Positions 28,924-30,076 of a stretch of DNA of 30,076 nt are shown one piece after another. The notes below the pieces were generated by a model. The model saw nothing but the letters and a program-made list of their open reading frames with translations, had not been told where the DNA came from and ran no database searches. The first letter of the stretch is position 1; each line of letters begins with the position of its first letter. The position numbers were made by a program, and so were the translations under genes. Source of the stretch: an uncultured Eubacteriales bacterium (GTDB taxonomy: Bacteria > Bacillota > Clostridia > Christensenellales > Pumilibacteraceae); the NCBI GenBank assembly GCA_900555875.1, contig USNB01000001.1:1-30076 (forward strand). The letters run 5' to 3'.

Positions 28924-30076
28924 TTATGCGTTTTCGCCGCCCGGCTGCTGCTGATCTCCTCCGTTCTGCTGATAGAGCTTGGAGAACACCGCGTCGGACT
29001 TCTTGGAAAGCTCTTCGGTGGCTTCGCGGATCTTGTCTCCGTCATCCGTCTTGAGAGCTTCTTTGACCTTATCCATCTCCTTTTTGAGATCTTCCTTATC
29101 CGCGGGATCCACTTTATCGCCGTTCTCACGGAAGAATTTCTCTATGGAGAATACGAGCGCGTCGGCTTTATTCTTTGTCTCTACGAGTTCCTTGCGCTTA
29201 TTGTCTTCAGCCGCAAATTTTTCCGCATCCTTGATCGCATCCTGGATCTGATCTTCGCTGAGGTTGGAAGAAGCGGTTATCGTTATGCTCTGCTCCTTAC
29301 CGGTTCCCTTATCCTTGGCGCTGACGTGCACGATGCCGTTCGCGTCGATGTCGAACGTGACCTCTATCTGAGGCACGCCTCTGGGTGCGGGCGGGATCCC
29401 CGTGAGCTCGAAGCGACCTATGGTCTTGTTGTCCGCAGCCATGGGACGTTCACCCTGAAGAACGTGTATGTCCACCGAAGGCTGATTGTCCGCCGCCGTC
29501 GAGAATACCTGAGACTTTTTGGTGGGAATGGTCGTGTTTCTGTCGATTATCTTGGTAAACACGCCGCCCATCGTTTCTATACCGAGCGAAAGCGGAGTAA
29601 CGTCGAGGAGAAGGACGTCCTTGACTTCGCCGCCGAGCACGCCGCCCTGTATGGCGGCGCCGATCGCCACGCACTCATCGGGGTTGATCCCCTTGAACGG
29701 CTCCTTGCCCGTGAGTTTGCGCACGGCTTCGACGACTGCGGGTATACGCGTGGATCCGCCGACAAGAATGACTTTTTCCACATCGCTGACGGTGAGATTA
29801 GCATCGGACAGTGCGCGTTTGCTGAGCGATACCGTGCGCTCCACAAGATCTGCCGTGAGGGCGTCGAACTTGCTGCGCGTAAGCTCGCATTCGAAGTTGA
29901 TGGGACCCGAGGGGCCGAAGGAAAGGAACGGCAGGCTTATAAGCGTCTTCTGAAGCTGGGAAAGTTCTATCTTTGCTTTTTCCGCGGCTTCCTTCAGCCT
30001 CTGCATCGCCATTCTGTCGCCCTTGAGGTCGACGCCGTTTTCTTTTTTGAATTCCTCGAGTATATAATCGATGATC
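28924..30076 (-). CDS. dnaK: Chaperone DnaK (N-terminal part outside window)
   Basis: DnaK is the Hsp70 chaperone that folds client proteins in ATP cycles. The visible 383 residues start at IIDYILEEFKKENGVDL, inside the nucleotide-binding domain, so about 230 N-terminal residues lie beyond the window. They include ILVGGSTRIPAVV, NPDECVAIGAAIQGG, the linker VLLLDVTPLSLG and the substrate-binding domain (GIPPAPRGVPQIEVTFDIDANGI region), followed by the helical lid. The C-terminus is short and glutamine/glycine-rich (GGDQQQPGGENA) and lacks the acidic EEV-type tail common in the family. dnaJ, the usual next gene, is absent. Confidence 0.97.
   Translation of the reverse strand, partial: IIDYILEEFKKENGVDLKGDRMAMQRLKEAAEKAKIELSQLQKTLISLPFLSFGPSGPINFECELTRSKFDALTADLVERTVSLSKRALSDANLTVSDVEKVILVGGSTRIPAVVEAVRKLTGKEPFKGINPDECVAIGAAIQGGVLGGEVKDVLLLDVTPLSLGIETMGGVFTKIIDRNTTIPTKKSQVFSTAADNQPSVDIHVLQGERPMAADNKTIGRFELTGIPPAPRGVPQIEVTFDIDANGIVHVSAKDKGTGKEQSITITASSNLSEDQIQDAIKDAEKFAAEDNKRKELVETKNKADALVFSIEKFFRENGDKVDPADKEDLKKEMDKVKEALKTDDGDKIREATEELSKKSDAVFSKLYQQNGGDQQQPGGENA

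Noticed and set aside
1..30076. CRISPR arrays, insertion sequences, prophage, tRNA or rRNA genes
   Set aside because: No spaced direct repeats, transposase or integrase frames, terminal inverted repeats, tRNA cloverleaf sequences or rRNA segments were seen; the interval is filled by core genes.

Overview
This 30 kb window looks like chromosomal core DNA of a Bacillota bacterium, most likely class Clostridia (GC near 50% by eye). The evidence is gene content and order. Two blocks match Bacillus/Clostridium synteny: dnaK-prmA-rsmE-mtaB-hinT-rpsU, and yicC-gmk-rpoZ-coaBC-priA-def-fmt-rsmB-rlmN-rpe-spoVM-rpmB-fakA-recG-plsX. A yerC-pcrA-ligA unit lies between them. A 35-codon spoVM gene implies a spore-forming lineage or a descendant of one. 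I cannot place it below class level.

Layout: 31 of the 32 genes called are on the minus strand, so transcription runs from high to low coordinates; only rpmB is on the plus strand. In transcription order: (1) 30076-25306 holds the 3' part of dnaK, a hairpin, then prmA-rsmE-mtaB-hinT and rpsU (chaperone, rRNA/tRNA/ribosomal-protein methylation, S21). (2) 25124-20256 holds an unrecognised small charged protein, then yerC-pcrA-ligA (TrpR-like regulator, repair helicase, DNA ligase). (3) 20185-10632 is a compact run yicC-gmk-rpoZ-coaBC-priA-def-fmt-rsmB-rlmN-rpe followed by spoVM. Most junctions overlap, so translation is probably coupled. (4) 10417-10232 is rpmB in inverted orientation. (5) 9921-6220 holds fakA and recG. 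(6) 6095-1067 is a histidine operon, hisZ-G-D-B-A-IE. (7) 952-1 holds rpmF and the 5' part of plsX.

Promoters are unusually legible. Perfect TTGACA-17-TATAAT promoters precede hisZ and rpmF. Good sigma-A-type promoters precede rpmB, fakA, rpsU and yerC. A sigma-E-like promoter precedes spoVM. The yerC promoter is overlaid by a dyad, which suggests autoregulation, and a palindrome lies at the start of the his transcript.

I see no mobile element, CRISPR array, phage gene, tRNA or rRNA, and no obviously new system. The points most worth attention are the spoVM microgene with its promoter, the his operon lacking hisH and hisF, the two dyads at the his and yerC promoters, the inverted rpmB, the missing conserved neighbours (remA, prpC-prkC-rsgA, asp23/yloU, dnaJ, fapR) and one uncharacterised protein.
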